From assembly GCA_963277665.1 (NCBI GenBank), contig OY728125.1:1717292889-1717356888 (forward strand): a DNA stretch of 64,000 bases, given 5' to 3'. The notes under the pieces were generated by a model. That model was not told the DNA's origin. It saw nothing but the letters and a program-made list of their open reading frames with translations, and did no database searches. Made by a program: the position numbers and the translations under genes. Of the stretch, positions 1 to 14,600 are shown one piece after another. Each line of letters opens with the position of its first letter. Position 1 is the first letter of the stretch. The DNA comes from Viscum album. Lineage: Eukaryota > Streptophyta > Magnoliopsida > Santalales > Viscaceae.

Positions 1-3000
1 ATATCAATAAAAGGATAAAAAGTTATTCCACCCATCTTAATACATTATCCAGAAAACAAATTATTAGAAAATGATAAGATAATAATTAATATAAATAAAC
101 CTTCATATATAAATATAAAAACATAGAACAATAACACCAAAATTTCAATATAATTCATTCAACATATATGTAACTATAAAAAATTCATAATCATTCATAA
201 CTAAATTGAAATTAAAATAATTTAATGATTTTATAATGTATTATTCAATAAAAAATTTGCATTTATCTCCAAACATCATGAAATGAAAAAAACATATAAG
301 AAATTTATTTTCCCAGATCATATATTTCCTCAAATAATATGATCTTTTCCATAAATAACCTAAATCACCATAAATCTATAACAAAATCATCTATTCTCTA
401 AAAAATTTACCCAATATGTATTTCAATTATTCATAATACATTGACATGAAATATAATGTCACCATTAAAGGCTATTTGTACATTGAATGTGTAAACCACC
501 ACATAATAACAATATTCCCAATTAACAATAATTCTAAATCATATGTTAAAATGTAAGGGTGATATTTAGTTCAATCACATATTTCCAAAAATATCATTAA
601 TCATTGTAAAATTTTATTATATAAAACCTAAAAAGGGTATATATTCCATGAAACACGGGATCATCTTTATAATTATTTACCCAATTTAGTATTTATAACT
701 CTTAAAATAAGATCATCTTAGTCATTATAACCCCTAAAGTTATCTTAATATTTTCTTTCAAACCAATTATAATGGATAGTATCACAATGAACCCATTAAT
801 ATGTGCTTAAGAGAAGGTTTTTAACATTATTTTTTAAGGATAATTCTGGTTTATAGTATTATAGAATTATTAAAAACAATTACATTTAAAACCCTTAAAA
901 TAATAAGTTCAAACATAAAAAAAATACATTTTTTATAAAAAACATGATACTTAAATTTTATCCATTGTTCCATTAAAAACATGTTTTTATCATTTAATTT
1001 GACTCCCTATGGTGAAATGTTAAAACTTTATATAGTTTCCTACTCAACCATATTTCCCAATAAAAACATTTTAAAAATTTGGAAGATCACAAAAATATTA
1101 GCAAGAGATATAATATGAAAGAATCATATTATTCCATTTTATAAATCATGTAATCCTATATAAATTAATCCCCTTTTACATTATTTATCTGAGATAAAAT
1201 ATTTATTTTCTTAATAATAAAATAATATTTCTTTTACACATATTCTCATAAGTCATCTCATGTTAAATATTATAGTAAAAATAAAAATCATGAGGGTTAC
1301 TTGTAAAACAAGGACACTCATGGAATCATTTTCCGAGAAAACATACATTCAAACCATAAGAGGGTAATAAAAATTCAATTAAACAAAATGCCATTACCAT
1401 ACCTAATGAGGTCAAATTATATACATGTAATCTCATTTTCAAGAGTATGTGTTCCTTATAAGTACCATGGTATATCGTCTTATTATCACAATTACAATCA
1501 AACATACAATTAGTTATAAAAATATAATAACCTTCTTAGTCAATTCCAACATAGTTCCCTATATAATATAATCATTACCCAATGAGTTTGAGAGATATAT
1601 CATCTAAACCCATAATTATAATCATTTAAAAAGGAAATAAGAAAAAATAAATTACCTATAATATTTATTTTTTATTAAAAAAATCATAAATTTTCATTTT
1701 CAACACACATAAAGAAGTACTTTCGGACAACTAAAAAAATTAGTAGAAAATTACTTGGTATTTGAAACATCTTCAAAAAAAAATTCATATATTAATGACA
1801 TATATGATATTCATTTGAAAAACCATGAATTCCTAAATAACTATATTCTTAAAGAATAATGGTCATGACGGTGGGAAATTCAACTCATCCCGTAAATGTG
1901 AAAAACAATATTCTTTTTCATGATGGAAAAAGTGTTAATAGTGGCATAGACAATGAAATGCTAAAATAATTCTTTTTAAACTTATGTAAACATAGATATT
2001 ATTATTTAAAAAATAAAATTAATATTATTTTATGTGGAAGTGTAAAAATTATTTATTCATTTTAATGAACATTGATATGGAAATGAAAGAGATTAAAACA
2101 TTCAAAACAAGGTTTTAAATGAATAGAACTTAGAACATTGGTAAAATTTTAATTAGAATATAAATGAATGATATTACATGAAAAGGATTTATAAAACACA
2201 TTAATTTAAGTAAATAAAATATTAAATAACTCTATATTGATTTATATACACCACATAAAATAAAACAACTTTTAAAAAAATATTTATTCTTATTGAATAG
2301 AGAATGGGATGAGAAATATTTTAACTTATGTCCCTTTTGGATTCATACATTCACTCAATATAAAATAACAATTATATACTATTTATATATATGATTAATA
2401 AAAAAATTATTTTTCATTACATTCTCATTATTATTATTATATCATTCATGACTATGTCATTTTTTAATTTGTAAAATTGTTGTGTTCACGTTAGAAATTT
2501 TGACGTTGTTCATTTAATAATTCTTAAAACTAGATCAGTAGCTTTGCTATATTCAATGAAATCATAGTTCCATAATATCTATAATATTCATCAGGAAATA
2601 TTTATTTTATTAATATATTGAATACACTTTTAAATTCTTCCATGTAAGTATGATAGGGAAATTGTGTACCATCGCCTCATAGAGTTGGTATTCCACATGA
2701 ACACATGAAAAAATTGTCATTATTAAATGGAAGAAATTATCAGAAAATAGATGATAAAATATCTTAAAAAATTATAATTAAATCATTAATATAATATATA
2801 TACTATATATTTTAATTAAATACAACATTGTAAAAATCCATGGGAGGCAGTGGTGGAAATCAAAATATATTTCTTCAATGAGTTGGTAATCTACATGTAT
2901 GCATGAATGATATTTTCATTCATCATATGATAAAAAAAGAGGTAAATAATGGTTTTATAATAAACATAATAATATTAAAATATTTTATAGATAATTATTT

Positions 3001-4636
3001 TACTATATCATAAAATTTTAAGACTATATTACTGAGGTATACCATGAAATAATTGAAAAACCTCAGGAATTATGTACATATCACTTTTTGTAAATAAATA
3101 CATTTTTTATATTATTCCTTCTAGGATTGTAATATGATGATTCTATATAAAAAAATTAATATAGAACATGGTTTTTAAGGTATTTTTTGAGGGATTTTTA
3201 GAGTTAAGAATCTAACGAGTTTTAACGGAGGGAGTATAATTATTTCTCCTCTATAAGTCAATGGAGTGGAATTCCTATAAAAATTCAATGTTTGAAATAA
3301 CTATGTGATTTTTTTATGATCATGTGGAACCGATAAACCTATAAGTTTTAAATAATACTTGATCGGGTTGAAATAAACCTAATAATATAGATTTTGAAAT
3401 AATTTGGAGACATTGAATGTCTTACATTCTTGTTAAAAACCTTTTAATAACAATTTTATCCTTAATCATGAAAACATAACATTTTACAATGATAACAAAA
3501 TTATATACATGAAAATAAAAATGAAATATAAAAAATTTAAAATTTATGATTAAAATACATCAATAAATTTAGTTGCAGTCAATTTCTATATTTTTTCAAA
3601 AATTAAATTTAATATAAATATGAAAAAATACATAGACAAACAATTTTAGAGTAATATACAAAATTTAATTTTAATAATTATTTCACATTAACACTAAGTT
3701 TCAATATAAAATCATTTTTTTATTATATATAAAAAGGGTGTTTTTATAATTTTTTATCTATCCAAAATATAGTCAAATATTCACACTATACAATGAAATG
3801 CAATGATCCAAAAATAGTTTCAAATTCTAATAAAATATAGCTTTTGTTCCCATAAGTCATGATTGGGTAAACAAATTAAAAATAATGTTATGAAAGAGAA
3901 TATTTTACTCCATTAACATATAATTTGTTGATAAAATGGTTTCATAATTTATTAGTGAGTTTTACATCATAATAATTCCCTTAAAGTGGCAGTATTTGAA
4001 AAATCAATATTTTCACTATTCAATAAAAATCATTTTTTTGGGAAAAACAAAATAAATTATCCTTAATTTTTTTATGAAATGATTATTTTAAAAATTACAT
4101 CAATTTTATCAAAAGAAATTAATAAATTTGGAAAAATTATTTTTAAAATCCCCACACAAAATTCACTAAAACCCATTTTGAGGGAAAAAAATTAATGAAA
4201 AAATAAAATTATTCTCATTACATATCTAATAAACATAATTAAATAAATGATAATTCATTTAATTGAATACATAATCTAATTTTTTTTTAATTTATTAATT
4301 ATTATTAATTTAATCTATATAAATAAAACTTCATTACACAAATAAAAACAATTATTTGGAAAATATCAATTTTACCATTAAGATATTTTACCTTCATTTC
4401 CAACCAATTAATATTCATTTTATGAATTATTTTTTAATTTATTATTGAGAAAATTTCTATATATATTTAAGTATATGGTTGTTCATATTCATATCCACAA
4501 ATATAACTTATTTTTCATAATTTTCTTATTTAAGACATAGTATATAATGGTACATTTTTTATTAGTGTTTCATATACCACATGCTACCAAATATGTTTCC
4601 CAAATAAAATTATTTCCAATGTATTCGGGTGTTACA
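1..4636. repeat. AT-rich decayed repeat ending in an LTR-type terminus
   Basis: No gene can be supported here. The stretch is very AT-rich with stops in every frame. Its right edge, gggtgttaca at 4627-4636, has the form of a plant LTR end, and the sequence directly after it is readable Ty1/copia coding. A retroelement therefore probably ends at 4636 and was inserted into the copia element. About 2600-3020 resembles part of the R1 LTR near 7100-7500: both have a paired block ending in a gtatgt/catgtat-type motif. This may be an old relative of R1. The left end of the repeat is not visible. Everything except the right terminus is weak. Confidence 0.4.
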
Positions 4637-4645
4637 ATCCAGTCC

Positions 4646-5240
4646 TAAAATCATCTATGTTGTGAGATTATATGTGAGGAAGAATATAGTTTATATGGAA
4701 TCTCAATGAATTATAGTTAACAGAGTTCATAAATACATTAATGGTACATTAAGTTTTGGGTTATATAAAAGATGAAAGAACATAAAATTGATTAGTAATA
4801 TTGATACTGACTAAGTAGGTGATTGGGATGAGAGAATATCTACATGTGGTGGAATTTTTATATTGAATGAGATATGTGTTATCTATTAGGGAATAAAGAA
4901 AAACAACACTACATTGAGGACAACAGAAGTTGAATATATGGTTGCTAATATTTCGTTCCTCGACGTTATTCAGGTGATGGAATAACTTGAGTAGTTAACA
5001 TTGTTTTTTAAAATACCTATCAATATATAATTTAATATTAAATGTGACATTTATATTAAAAAACATCTTATGTAACTAAAAAATATATTCCTACTGATAT
5101 TAAATATCATTTAATTAAAGGGTGAGTTTTCAGTGGTTATACCTAGAATGAATATATTCCCAAACAAGACAAATTAGAATAAATTTTAACCATGTATTTC
5201 CCTAAATATATTCAGGAGACATTGAGCCTGATCGTGAATA
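4646..5240 (+). pseudogene. Ty1/copia polyprotein tail: end of RT and RNase H (R0)
   Basis: This is the broken C-terminal part of a Ty1/copia polyprotein, the RNase H that removes the RNA template during reverse transcription. Seen in the sequence, across stops and frame changes: a segment like YVVRLYV (family: YAVGLIS), then INGTLSFGLYKR (family: IKGTLDFGLYY), then VGDWDER.STCGGIF (family: AGD.DDRRSTSG), then KKNNTTLRTTEVEYMVAN (family: SKKQ..VALSTTEAEYMA). A degraded IDIKYHLI segment matches the family KHIDIKYHFIRE, and a final EYIP.QDKLE..LT matches EYIPTEDQLADILTK. The order matches copia and not gypsy RNase H. Upstream copia domains are absent because another repeat ends at 4636. At least five stops are present, so it is not functional. 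Confidence 0.8.
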
Positions 5241-5909
5241 TTTATCCATTCCCACTATCTTGAGGGAGAATAAAAGATAATCTCCAATATGATTTAGATG
5301 TTTTATAAAAGATGGAAAAGATAAAAAATTATAAGTTTTCTCTATTTAGAAATAAGATATATGATAATGGTGAAAATGGGAGAAATGTATTGATGGCTGG
5401 TAAGATTAAGGAGGGTATCAAGATCCCTTGAACAAAAGATTCGTTCCAATAAGGGATTTTATTATATTAAAAAAGTCATGTATTGTGTAGTTATCAGTTA
5501 ATATAATTTTCTAATTTGAATTTTTTTGATGTGGGTTTTTTGGGTTGAAGGAAAAACCCAAAGGGATAGATTTATATTCCCAATGTACTTTTAATAATGA
5601 ATATATTTTCTATAAAATATTTATAATGATAAAAGGAAGTTATTAATTATATTCTATTCGGATGCATTTGATGTTTCTTATATCAGTTTTGGTTGTTGGA
5701 ATTATATTATAACCTCCAAAAGGTTACTATTTATTTATTATATAGTTACATAATTATGAATAATATTATATATGTGTTACATTGAAACTATAATGATAGA
5801 ATTTCTAATATTATTTATATGATTTAGGATTTGAACATAAAAAAGAAAAGGAAAATTCATATAATCCAACCACAATATCCTAATAGTATATTATTATATT
5901 TTATTTGGG
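5241..5909 (+). repeat. probable 3' non-coding end of the copia remnant
   Basis: The stretch follows the copia RNase H. A purine-rich run, ttgagggagaataaaag, near 5260-5277 could be a polypurine tract. A TGTTGGAAT-type sequence near 5694, the usual start of plant copia LTRs, could alternatively mark the 3' LTR. The two cannot be reconciled without a second LTR copy, which the window lacks. No ORF is supported. Confidence 0.3.
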
Positions 5910-5914
5910 ATATA
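5910..5914. repeat. target-site duplication, left copy (R1)
   Basis: The sequence atata lies directly before the TGTAACTCCCC start of R1. The same five bases directly follow the last LTR at 34287-34291. The motif is low in complexity, but both ends were set independently from the LTR termini. Confidence 0.65.
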
Positions 5915-8900
5915 TGTAACTCCCCAAATCCAGTATCCCAGATTTGATGCCTAAATTTATTAAATTTTCATGATTACAAATATATACATCCTAAAGGAAT
6001 GAAAAGTTTATTAATCTTGGTAAACTAGAAACATACGTGGCTCTCTTTTTTACAATGGTAATAGATATTAAAATCTATTTCACAACAAAACTAAATAATA
6101 AAAATCCTTAAAAATCATTTAATGATCTCTCCTTCATGACCTTGGGAAATGAAATAAATTATGGGTCATCTCAAATTCTCATTAAGGGTTTAATTATATT
6201 GGAAACATTCATGAATCAATGAGGATAATCAAAATGGCATGATAGATAACTAAAGACACATTTTATATAATCAATGAACTGAAAATGAAATGCATTGATA
6301 GATTTTTTTCATAGTGAAAATATCCAGTATAATAATTAATTAATGATGAATGAAGGAAATGTATAATTATTGGATTTCATGTATCTATAACAAGAACCAC
6401 TTTATCATCAAGACCTATTCTCTAGACATTTTAAGCCTTTGGGTAGAAACCTATCTAATTATTCTTCGAATCAAACATGAATGGTATTCCACCAAATAGT
6501 TTGTCTCCTGAGACGTGAAAATGCCTTGAAGGGATTTCAGTAACCAGTCCCTAATCCATGTATTTAATGTCCAAATTATTCCTAATATATCAAATAATAT
6601 ATTTAATAATATATCATTAAATCTAATTGTCATATACAAATTTGAAATATTATAATCATAAGCCCTATAAAAGTAAATAATTATCAAATTAAAACTTTAA
6701 CACCATAAAGATAAAGAGATTTTTGATATGATATATCAAAGGAGAAGTACAATAGACAAAATACCAAGTGGTGAATAAGGAATATCTCAAGAAAATAAAT
6801 ATGGGGTGAGAGAAACCCTTACATTGCAATTTCTATTAGTTGATAATTCATAATTAACTTGTTTAATGGTTTAATAGATGTTATTAATTTATGAAAAATA
6901 TTATCCATATTTATGATATCATATATGATGAAATTATACCATGTTAACACCAGTTTGTTTATTATATTTCACCAATACCCTTGTTTCGGGTGTAACTACT
7001 TCATTTTCTTATGCTTTTTTATCATGAAAGTCCAGGATCTTGTGTATATGTTATATTTATATCATATATAGAATGATATTGAGGTCATAAATATCATATT
7101 TATTTACTATATACATTATTATAATCATTCATTAAGGGTTAACATGGAAAATTAATCACATTGCGTCATGGAGAAGGTATGTCATAAGTATGCACGAGCG
7201 ATGGTGTAATTTCTATAACGATGAAAGGGTAAGGAATTGTATTGTATATTAATTTTTACAGAATAAATATCTGGTCATATTTATTATATATATGTATATA
7301 TATTATTTAAATAATTATACACATCCATTAAATGTGGCTTTGGAAATCAAATTACACCACATCGTGGAGACGGTATGTCGTACATATGCACATATGGTGC
7401 TTTCATTTTTCATATGATGGATAAAAGTTGAAATATGGTTATACCATAATCATAATAGCATACCAGAATTGATATTATAGATGAGTTATTACTTTATCAT
7501 GTAAACAAATATGAAGAGGAAGTAGAAGAGGAAACAAACACGAATGAGTCGATAAATACGATTACCTATTCTTCGATGGACATCCTTTAATCTATTTTTA
7601 ACTGATATAGTGTCAGTATTTTGGAAAGAGAAGAACCTCTAGAAGATAAAAAAGAATGTTTATAATAAAAATTGGTAGGTATTGGTAACCCTATATATAT
7701 CAAATTCTTGTGAATAAGTTATGGAGGAGGTGGCCATTTATAATTGAGGTGAGGTACACTTTAAAAAACAACAAAATATGGAAACACAATAAGTGAATTA
7801 TAAATTCATAAACCCAAAATATTTCTTATAAATGTATAGGGGTAGACATATATGACCATAAATAATATAATTTGGTTTTAATTGTTATTTTTATTATTTT
7901 TACGTAATTTAATAAACTATTAATTCAATAAAATATAATTATTATCAAATTTGATACTATTCAATTAATTTGACATCAAGTGCATCAAAAAAAGTAAAAA
8001 TTCAAATGAAATTATTCCAAAAATCTATAATATATACTATAGATAAAAAATTATTATACACATATAATAATCAAAAATATATCAAAATTGATATTTTTAA
8101 AATCAATTATTTTATTTTCCAATAAATTAAAAAAAAATATTTTAGTATTGAAGAAGCATTTAATGTAAATATATAATTTATAAAGATTAATAATAGAATC
8201 ATATAATGGAAAAACAAAATTATTATCAAAATTGACATTTATTTTCATTCATATCTTGACATTGTCCATATGTGGAGACATAAATGATATTCAATACTAT
8301 GAGAGTTTCATTTTCTAACTATCATTGATTTAAATAATATATAAGTAATTCTCATATACATGTTCCAATAAAGAAATTAAAATTTTATATTCATGTTACA
8401 AAGGTCGAACAACATTCATAAAATAAATTTTGGTCAAATTTAGATCATGGTTATACCCTTATTGTTTGATTTTAACCATTATTTAACCCCTTTGACTCTT
8501 AATGCGACAATAAGGATTTTTACTATTTGATGGTCAATATAGTTACTATAAAATTACAATTGAAAAATAAATATATCATTGATGGAATATCTAAAACTAT
8601 ACAAATACTTTTGATCAATTTAATATTTCTTGGAAATTTATATCATTTAATAAAATTTTATTTATTTTAAAATATCATTATTGTCTATTTTGACATTATT
8701 CATTACATTGACTTTTGAAAAAATCAATAGAAAAAGATATCTTCAAAAAACCCTTTTATTACATCTCTAACATGTCAAGGTAATATATAAAATTCTTGAA
8801 TGACATTATTTATCTATAAATATATATGTTTTTTAATTTTTTTAATATCTTTTATTTTATATTTTAATTAATTATTCAATTACTACATCATCATATGAAG

Positions 8901-10051
8901 GCCTTTAAGTTAACCATTTATTCCATAAAAATAAAAATAAATTTAAATGATTAATATATATATATATATATATTATGTTGAAAAATATTTATATATGAAT
9001 ATATCTCCTTGGTAGACTCCTGTAAAAATATTATACCTGTTAAAAAAAGTATGACATTGTTCACTTTTCATTAAAATAAAATACAATATAGCGATTGAAC
9101 TCCCCAAAGTGTCTTCAAAATCTCATAAAATCATTAAAAGGATGTGTTGGGTTGAAAATTTCCCATAAAATACAACTAATTCATGATTTAGGGTAGTATT
9201 CTTAAATTTAGAATATTATTTTATCCTAAATTACCCGATTTACCCTCAAACTCGATAATTTAAATTACTAATATTACTATTCATATTGGCCAAAAATGGA
9301 AGGTACATATTTAATTAATTTGGGCCTTGTGGTTCCAAATATTTAATCCATTTTAAAAATTCAAAAAACATAATTGAAAAAAGTAATTTAAAATTAATCT
9401 TGTAAACATGGTGAGAAAAAGTGTTTTAAAACTTTAAATCTCTAATATTTAAATATGTTATTATATAAAAATTCAATATAAATAATATTAAAATTAACTT
9501 AATTGTATTAATAGATATTTTATTGATCTAATTTCATAATAAATATAATTTAAACTATAATTTAACCTCAAAAATTATTTTGATAAGAAGTAAATTATCA
9601 ATTAAAAAGTATTATTTTTACTATTCATTAAAAACAGAACATATTAGAAAAATAAAATAAAACAACAAAAGTAAAATTTTATATTAGTATTTAAAAAATA
9701 ATATTAATTTTTTCAAATATATATTATGAAATTATCAATATTTATTTTTAAAATGTGTTCCCCATTAAAAGGTGGAAAAGAAATCTTTAGAAAAAGATAG
9801 ATTTTTATTCATAAAAGTGGATTTATTTATATATATTGTCTAGAAAACACATAAGATAATTGTTAAAAATTATATCAAATATAAAATATTTAAATTTCAT
9901 AATTTGGTAAATATTATTCATTCCCTTATATTTAACAGCTAGGCTATAATTATATTTCATTTTTATTTTATGTTGGGTGTTGCGTGCAACATAATCTTTC
10001 AAAAATACTAACTATAAAAAGATACATACCATGAAACATTGAGGTGTTTCA
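5915..10051 (-). repeat. R1 LTR copy 1
   Basis: The copy begins TGTAACTCCCC and ends ggtgtttca, near-inverted termini. It is collinear with copies 2 and 3 over its full length. Examples of shared blocks are the taaactagaaacatac segment near 6020, a paired block at 7140 and 7325, the aacccctttgactctta segment near 8485, and the tgggtgttgcgtgcaac segment near 9972. Small ORFs in it differ between the copies, so none is coding. Confidence 0.8.
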
Positions 10052-10064
10052 CTCTCCCCTATTC
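10052..10064 (-). other. R1 polypurine tract, internal region 1
   Basis: On the minus strand this reads gaataggggagag, directly upstream of the LTR start. This is the position and composition of a plus-strand DNA primer, and it fixes the element on the minus strand. Confidence 0.6.
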
Positions 10065-11648
10065 TGATAAATTTCATCCTCAAAATTTTAAATTTCACTT
10101 CAAAAATAAAATTTTGATACATGAAAATTATTTTGTGGGGAAACCAGATCGAATATGGGGTTAATAAAATAGCCTCTTAAGAAGAGGGAAATGGAAATGT
10201 GAAGGTCACCAAAAATTATGATTTAAAATAAGAGAAAACTAGTTGAAATTGGAAGCATTGACATTTAAGAGAAATATAAAAATCATGTTTTGATGGATAG
10301 TGATTGATAACATCATCATTATAATGTTAACAATCACAACATCATAAATTTTTTATCTGTTAAAAGATCATTGATTTATCATAATAAAAAGTATACATAT
10401 AACAATTTTTCTCCAAAATCATTTTCCTGGAGTATATAGATTCTTTTAATATATTGATAATAACCTGATAAAATAATATTAATTTATTACATTACTTGTC
10501 ATAAGTATAATATTAGCCTTTTTATATGATTCAATATACTTTAACTTCCTCTTTTATGCAAGGAGATAGATGTTAAAGATGTATTTTCTTTTTGTTATGC
10601 ATAAATTAGATTAATGACTCATAAGATCAAAAAGTAACGCCTTAGGTATTTAAATTTTACTAAAATAAAAATTGGTATCAAAAGATATTAATTATAATAA
10701 ATCACACTTATAACCCCAAACAATAATTTCTAATGTTCAATTCCATCCTTTCCATGAGTAATTATCCAAAACACATATTTTTCAGATCATTGTCTAAAAA
10801 GGTATTTATATTTCAAAAATCAATCATACAATTAGATTATCCAAAAAAAATATAATTTATATCACATTTTTACCTTTCAAATATATGAATACTTTGATAA
10901 TCATAAATCCTTAATGAAAATATACATTCTTCCAAAACTAAATCTTTTGGTTATTGATTATATTACTTAAATCCAAACATGTAGCAATACCAATAAGTAT
11001 AATATAAAAAATAAAATAGATAACCAATTTCTTTTTCCATAATAATATCCCATAAACAAATATTTATCACCATTATCCCAACATCAACAATATATTAATG
11101 GTTATATCCCATCAATCACATGTCTTCTAAAATATCAGCTTTCAATTGAATCACTCCTCTTGGCTATCAGTTCTACTCCTGATGTACTTCATAATACAAA
11201 AATAATAAGTACTACAATACAATCCACACATGTCATAGAATCATTTATAAAATAATTATTTAATCCAAATAAACAATCACTCTAATAATTTCTCTTCATT
11301 AATAAACCATTGAATACACCTGATCATATTCATCATCATTTAGTTATTTATTACTAAAGAATGAAAGGATCCAAGAAATGACATAGCAGTCCAGAACTAT
11401 CAGGGTTTAATGTAATGCAGCCTGAGGGAATACCCTCTTACTATGTGAACCACCACTCGGATCAAAGAGTTTTTGTTATCAATGAAAAAGATACTGGAAT
11501 CCTAGACCACCATAGATGAAATATGATCTAAAATTATACTTCCTTCATACTAGGTGTGACTCATGTGGATGTTGTTGTTAAAGAGGATCTTACATATTCT
11601 ATAGTCTATGTTTTCCTCAATCTTGTTTCCAATTATTCTACTATACAT

Positions 11649-11660
11649 CCTTTGATACTA
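11649..11660 (-). other. R1 primer-binding site (tRNA-iMet type), copy 1
   Basis: The plus strand reads cctttgatacta, which matches the complement of the plant initiator-Met primer site (gctctgatacca) at 9 of 12 bases. It lies 2 bases outside the LTR. It defines the 5' side of the minus-strand element. Confidence 0.6.
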
Positions 11661-11662
11661 AC

Positions 11663-14600
11663 TATAACAACCCGACCCCATTAACCTAGAGCTAGTTTTT
11701 TTACTTTATTACATGTTCTTGATTATAAGAGAATGATTCCTGAAGTACTGAATAGTTTATCAGCCCTGGTAAACTAGATACATACACAGTTCCATTTTTA
11801 TATGGGTAATATGAAATAAATCATATTACCTAACCTGATTAAATACTCATAATACTTGAAAACCTATTAAATGATATCTTATTCATAACATGGGAGAACA
11901 AAACAAAACATGGGTGAGCTCAGATGACCCATATGGGGTTAATTACAACATAAACTATTATGAATGAATGAGCATAATCAACATCGAATGCTAGAAAACT
12001 GAACAAAAACTCCATTTAATCAATAACATATAAATGCAATGGATCCATATAATTTTTCATAGTGAAAATATTTTTAATAATAATAAATAAATATTTATTT
12101 AAGGTAATGCTTTATTATTTTATTTCATGTATCTAGCATATGAGCCACTACATAATCAAGAAATATTCTTAAGAAAATTTACATTATTTGGTATAAAACT
12201 ATTTGATTCTTCATAGAAAAAACAAAAAGGGTTTTTTTCAACCAGTTTATGTCATGAGGCCTATCAATTCACCTAGGGTATTTCATTGAACTGTCCTCAA
12301 TTTGTGTCATTCGTGTTTAAAAATAATTCCCCATATACCGAATAATCGATTTAAAAAGATATTTTTAAATCAATGTATCCCATACTACTTTAAAATATTG
12401 GAATCATAATCCCCATAAAAGTAAATAATTATCAAATGAAACATTGAATATCATGAAGGTAAAGAAATTATAGATATGATATATCAATGTGGATGTTCAC
12501 CACAGAAAATAAAAAAGTTGCGAGTGAGGCATATCTCACAGAAATACAAGTGAGATAAGAAAAACACTTACATTAAAATTTTCTATAGTTAAATGTTCAT
12601 AAAACTAATTTAAAATGTGTTAAATAATTTTATTAATTTATAACCAAACCATGTACATATTTATGATCATGTATATTTTCTTATTATACCATTATATCAC
12701 CCGTTTGTTAATAATATTTGATTATTACCATTATTTTCAGTGTTAATTACTTCATATTCCTATGAATGATTTGTTGTGTATGTCATGGTTCTTGTGAATA
12801 TAATGTGGTTACATCATATCGATAATTATATTAAAGTCATAGATATATTATTTATTTTTTACACACATTCCTACAATAATTATTTAATGGTGAACATTTA
12901 AAATAAATTGCATCATATCATGGATAGGGTAGGTCATACATACGCACGAGTGACGATGTCATTCCCTTAATGGTGAATGGGTAAGGAGGTGTATGGTTTA
13001 TTAATTTTTCTAGAATAAATATAATTTACTATTATTTAATTATATATATATATATCCTTTATTTCCATCATTATACCCATCCATGTAAAGTGGGAATGAT
13101 AAAAATTACACCACCATGTGGAGTAGGTAAGTCATATGTACGCATGCACCGTAATTCCAATTTTTATAGGATGGGTAAAAGGTAGAATATATTTGTATCA
13201 TTGTAATAATAAAATAAAATAACATTAATTATAATACATTTATTACTTTATTATGAAAATAACATATTAAGGGGATGTTGAAGAAGAAACAATAATAAAA
13301 TAGTCAATAAAGATGATTACATCTTCTTTGGCGAACGTCCTTCAATCTAATCTTAGTGATAATTTTTTTGGAATTTTGGATGGAAAAGAACCACTAGAAC
13401 ATAAAAAATTATATTTATAAGAATATTTTTTCTGTTTTGGTAGATCAATAATGATACAATTATTGTGAGGAAGTGAGACAGTAGGTGTCCTTTTATAATT
13501 GATGTGAGGGACACTTTCGGAAAACCTCAAAATATTAAAATATAATAAATAAATTATATATCCAAATAATTAAAATGGTCTAAAAATGAATATGTAAATA
13601 ATTTTAGACCATATATTATCCCCATTGTTCTAATTTATTATATTTATTACTTTTATATAGTTTAATAATATATTAATTCAATAAAATACCATTATTTTCA
13701 AATTTAAAACTATTTATTTAATTTTTTTAAAATATATCATGAAAGAGTGTGACATATAATACAATGATTTTACACATATCTAATATATACTATTTATATA
13801 TTAAATTATTTATAAACAATTCATCAAAAATAATATATCAAAATTATTTATTTTAAAATAAATTACTTTATGTTCCTGTTAGCCAAAAAAATTATGGTTT
13901 GGCATTGAATAATCTATTAAGATAATTATATAATTTATAATTTTAATAAAGTTATATAATTATAATAATTTCATTAATATCATAATAAACATTTAGGTTC
14001 ATGAATATATTGATTTTTTTTCAATGTAGACACAAAAATTTTATTAAATACAAAGAGAGTGACATTTCGTGACTATCACTGATTTAAATAATATATAATT
14101 CATTTACATGGAAAAGTGTTCAATGAGAAAATATAGTTATATATTAAGGTTATTATGGTATAATATTATTCAACTAGTATTTTTTTGGACATATGTAGTT
14201 CATGGTTTTACCTTTATCTTTTGGTTTTAACCAGTATTTAACCCCTTCGACTCTTATTGTGTCAAATGGATTGTTACACTTCGAGGGTCAATATATTTAT
14301 ATTAATATGAAAAAAAACCATAGGTGTATAATATATAACATTTTTAATTTTATAAAAAATAATTTTTTATAGATTTATATTTTTATTAATTTTATATTAT
14401 TTAATAAAATATTATTTATTTTAAAATATCATTATTGTCTATGTTGACACTATTAATTACATTACATTTTAAAAATATCAACACAAACCAGATATCTTTG
14501 AACCAACTCTTTTAATACATCCTTATCATGTCATGTTAATCTATAAAATTATTTTATACCATTAAATATCTCAAATTATATTTATTTTAATATCATTTAT

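Larger units (their letters stand above)
10052..11662 (-). repeat. R1 internal region 1
   Basis: The region is 1611 bp between LTR copies 1 and 2 with no gag or pol motif in any frame. It is collinear with internal region 2 from the LTR edge to about 11345 and again over the last 80 bp. The part between (about 11350-11590) is not recognisable in the other copy. This is a carrier region without proteins, as in LARD-type elements. Confidence 0.65.

Noticed and set aside
6451..8248. Minus-strand ORFs of 64 and 78 codons
   Set aside because: They are in R1 LTR copy 1 and have stops in copies 2 and 3. Their composition simply reflects AT-rich DNA.
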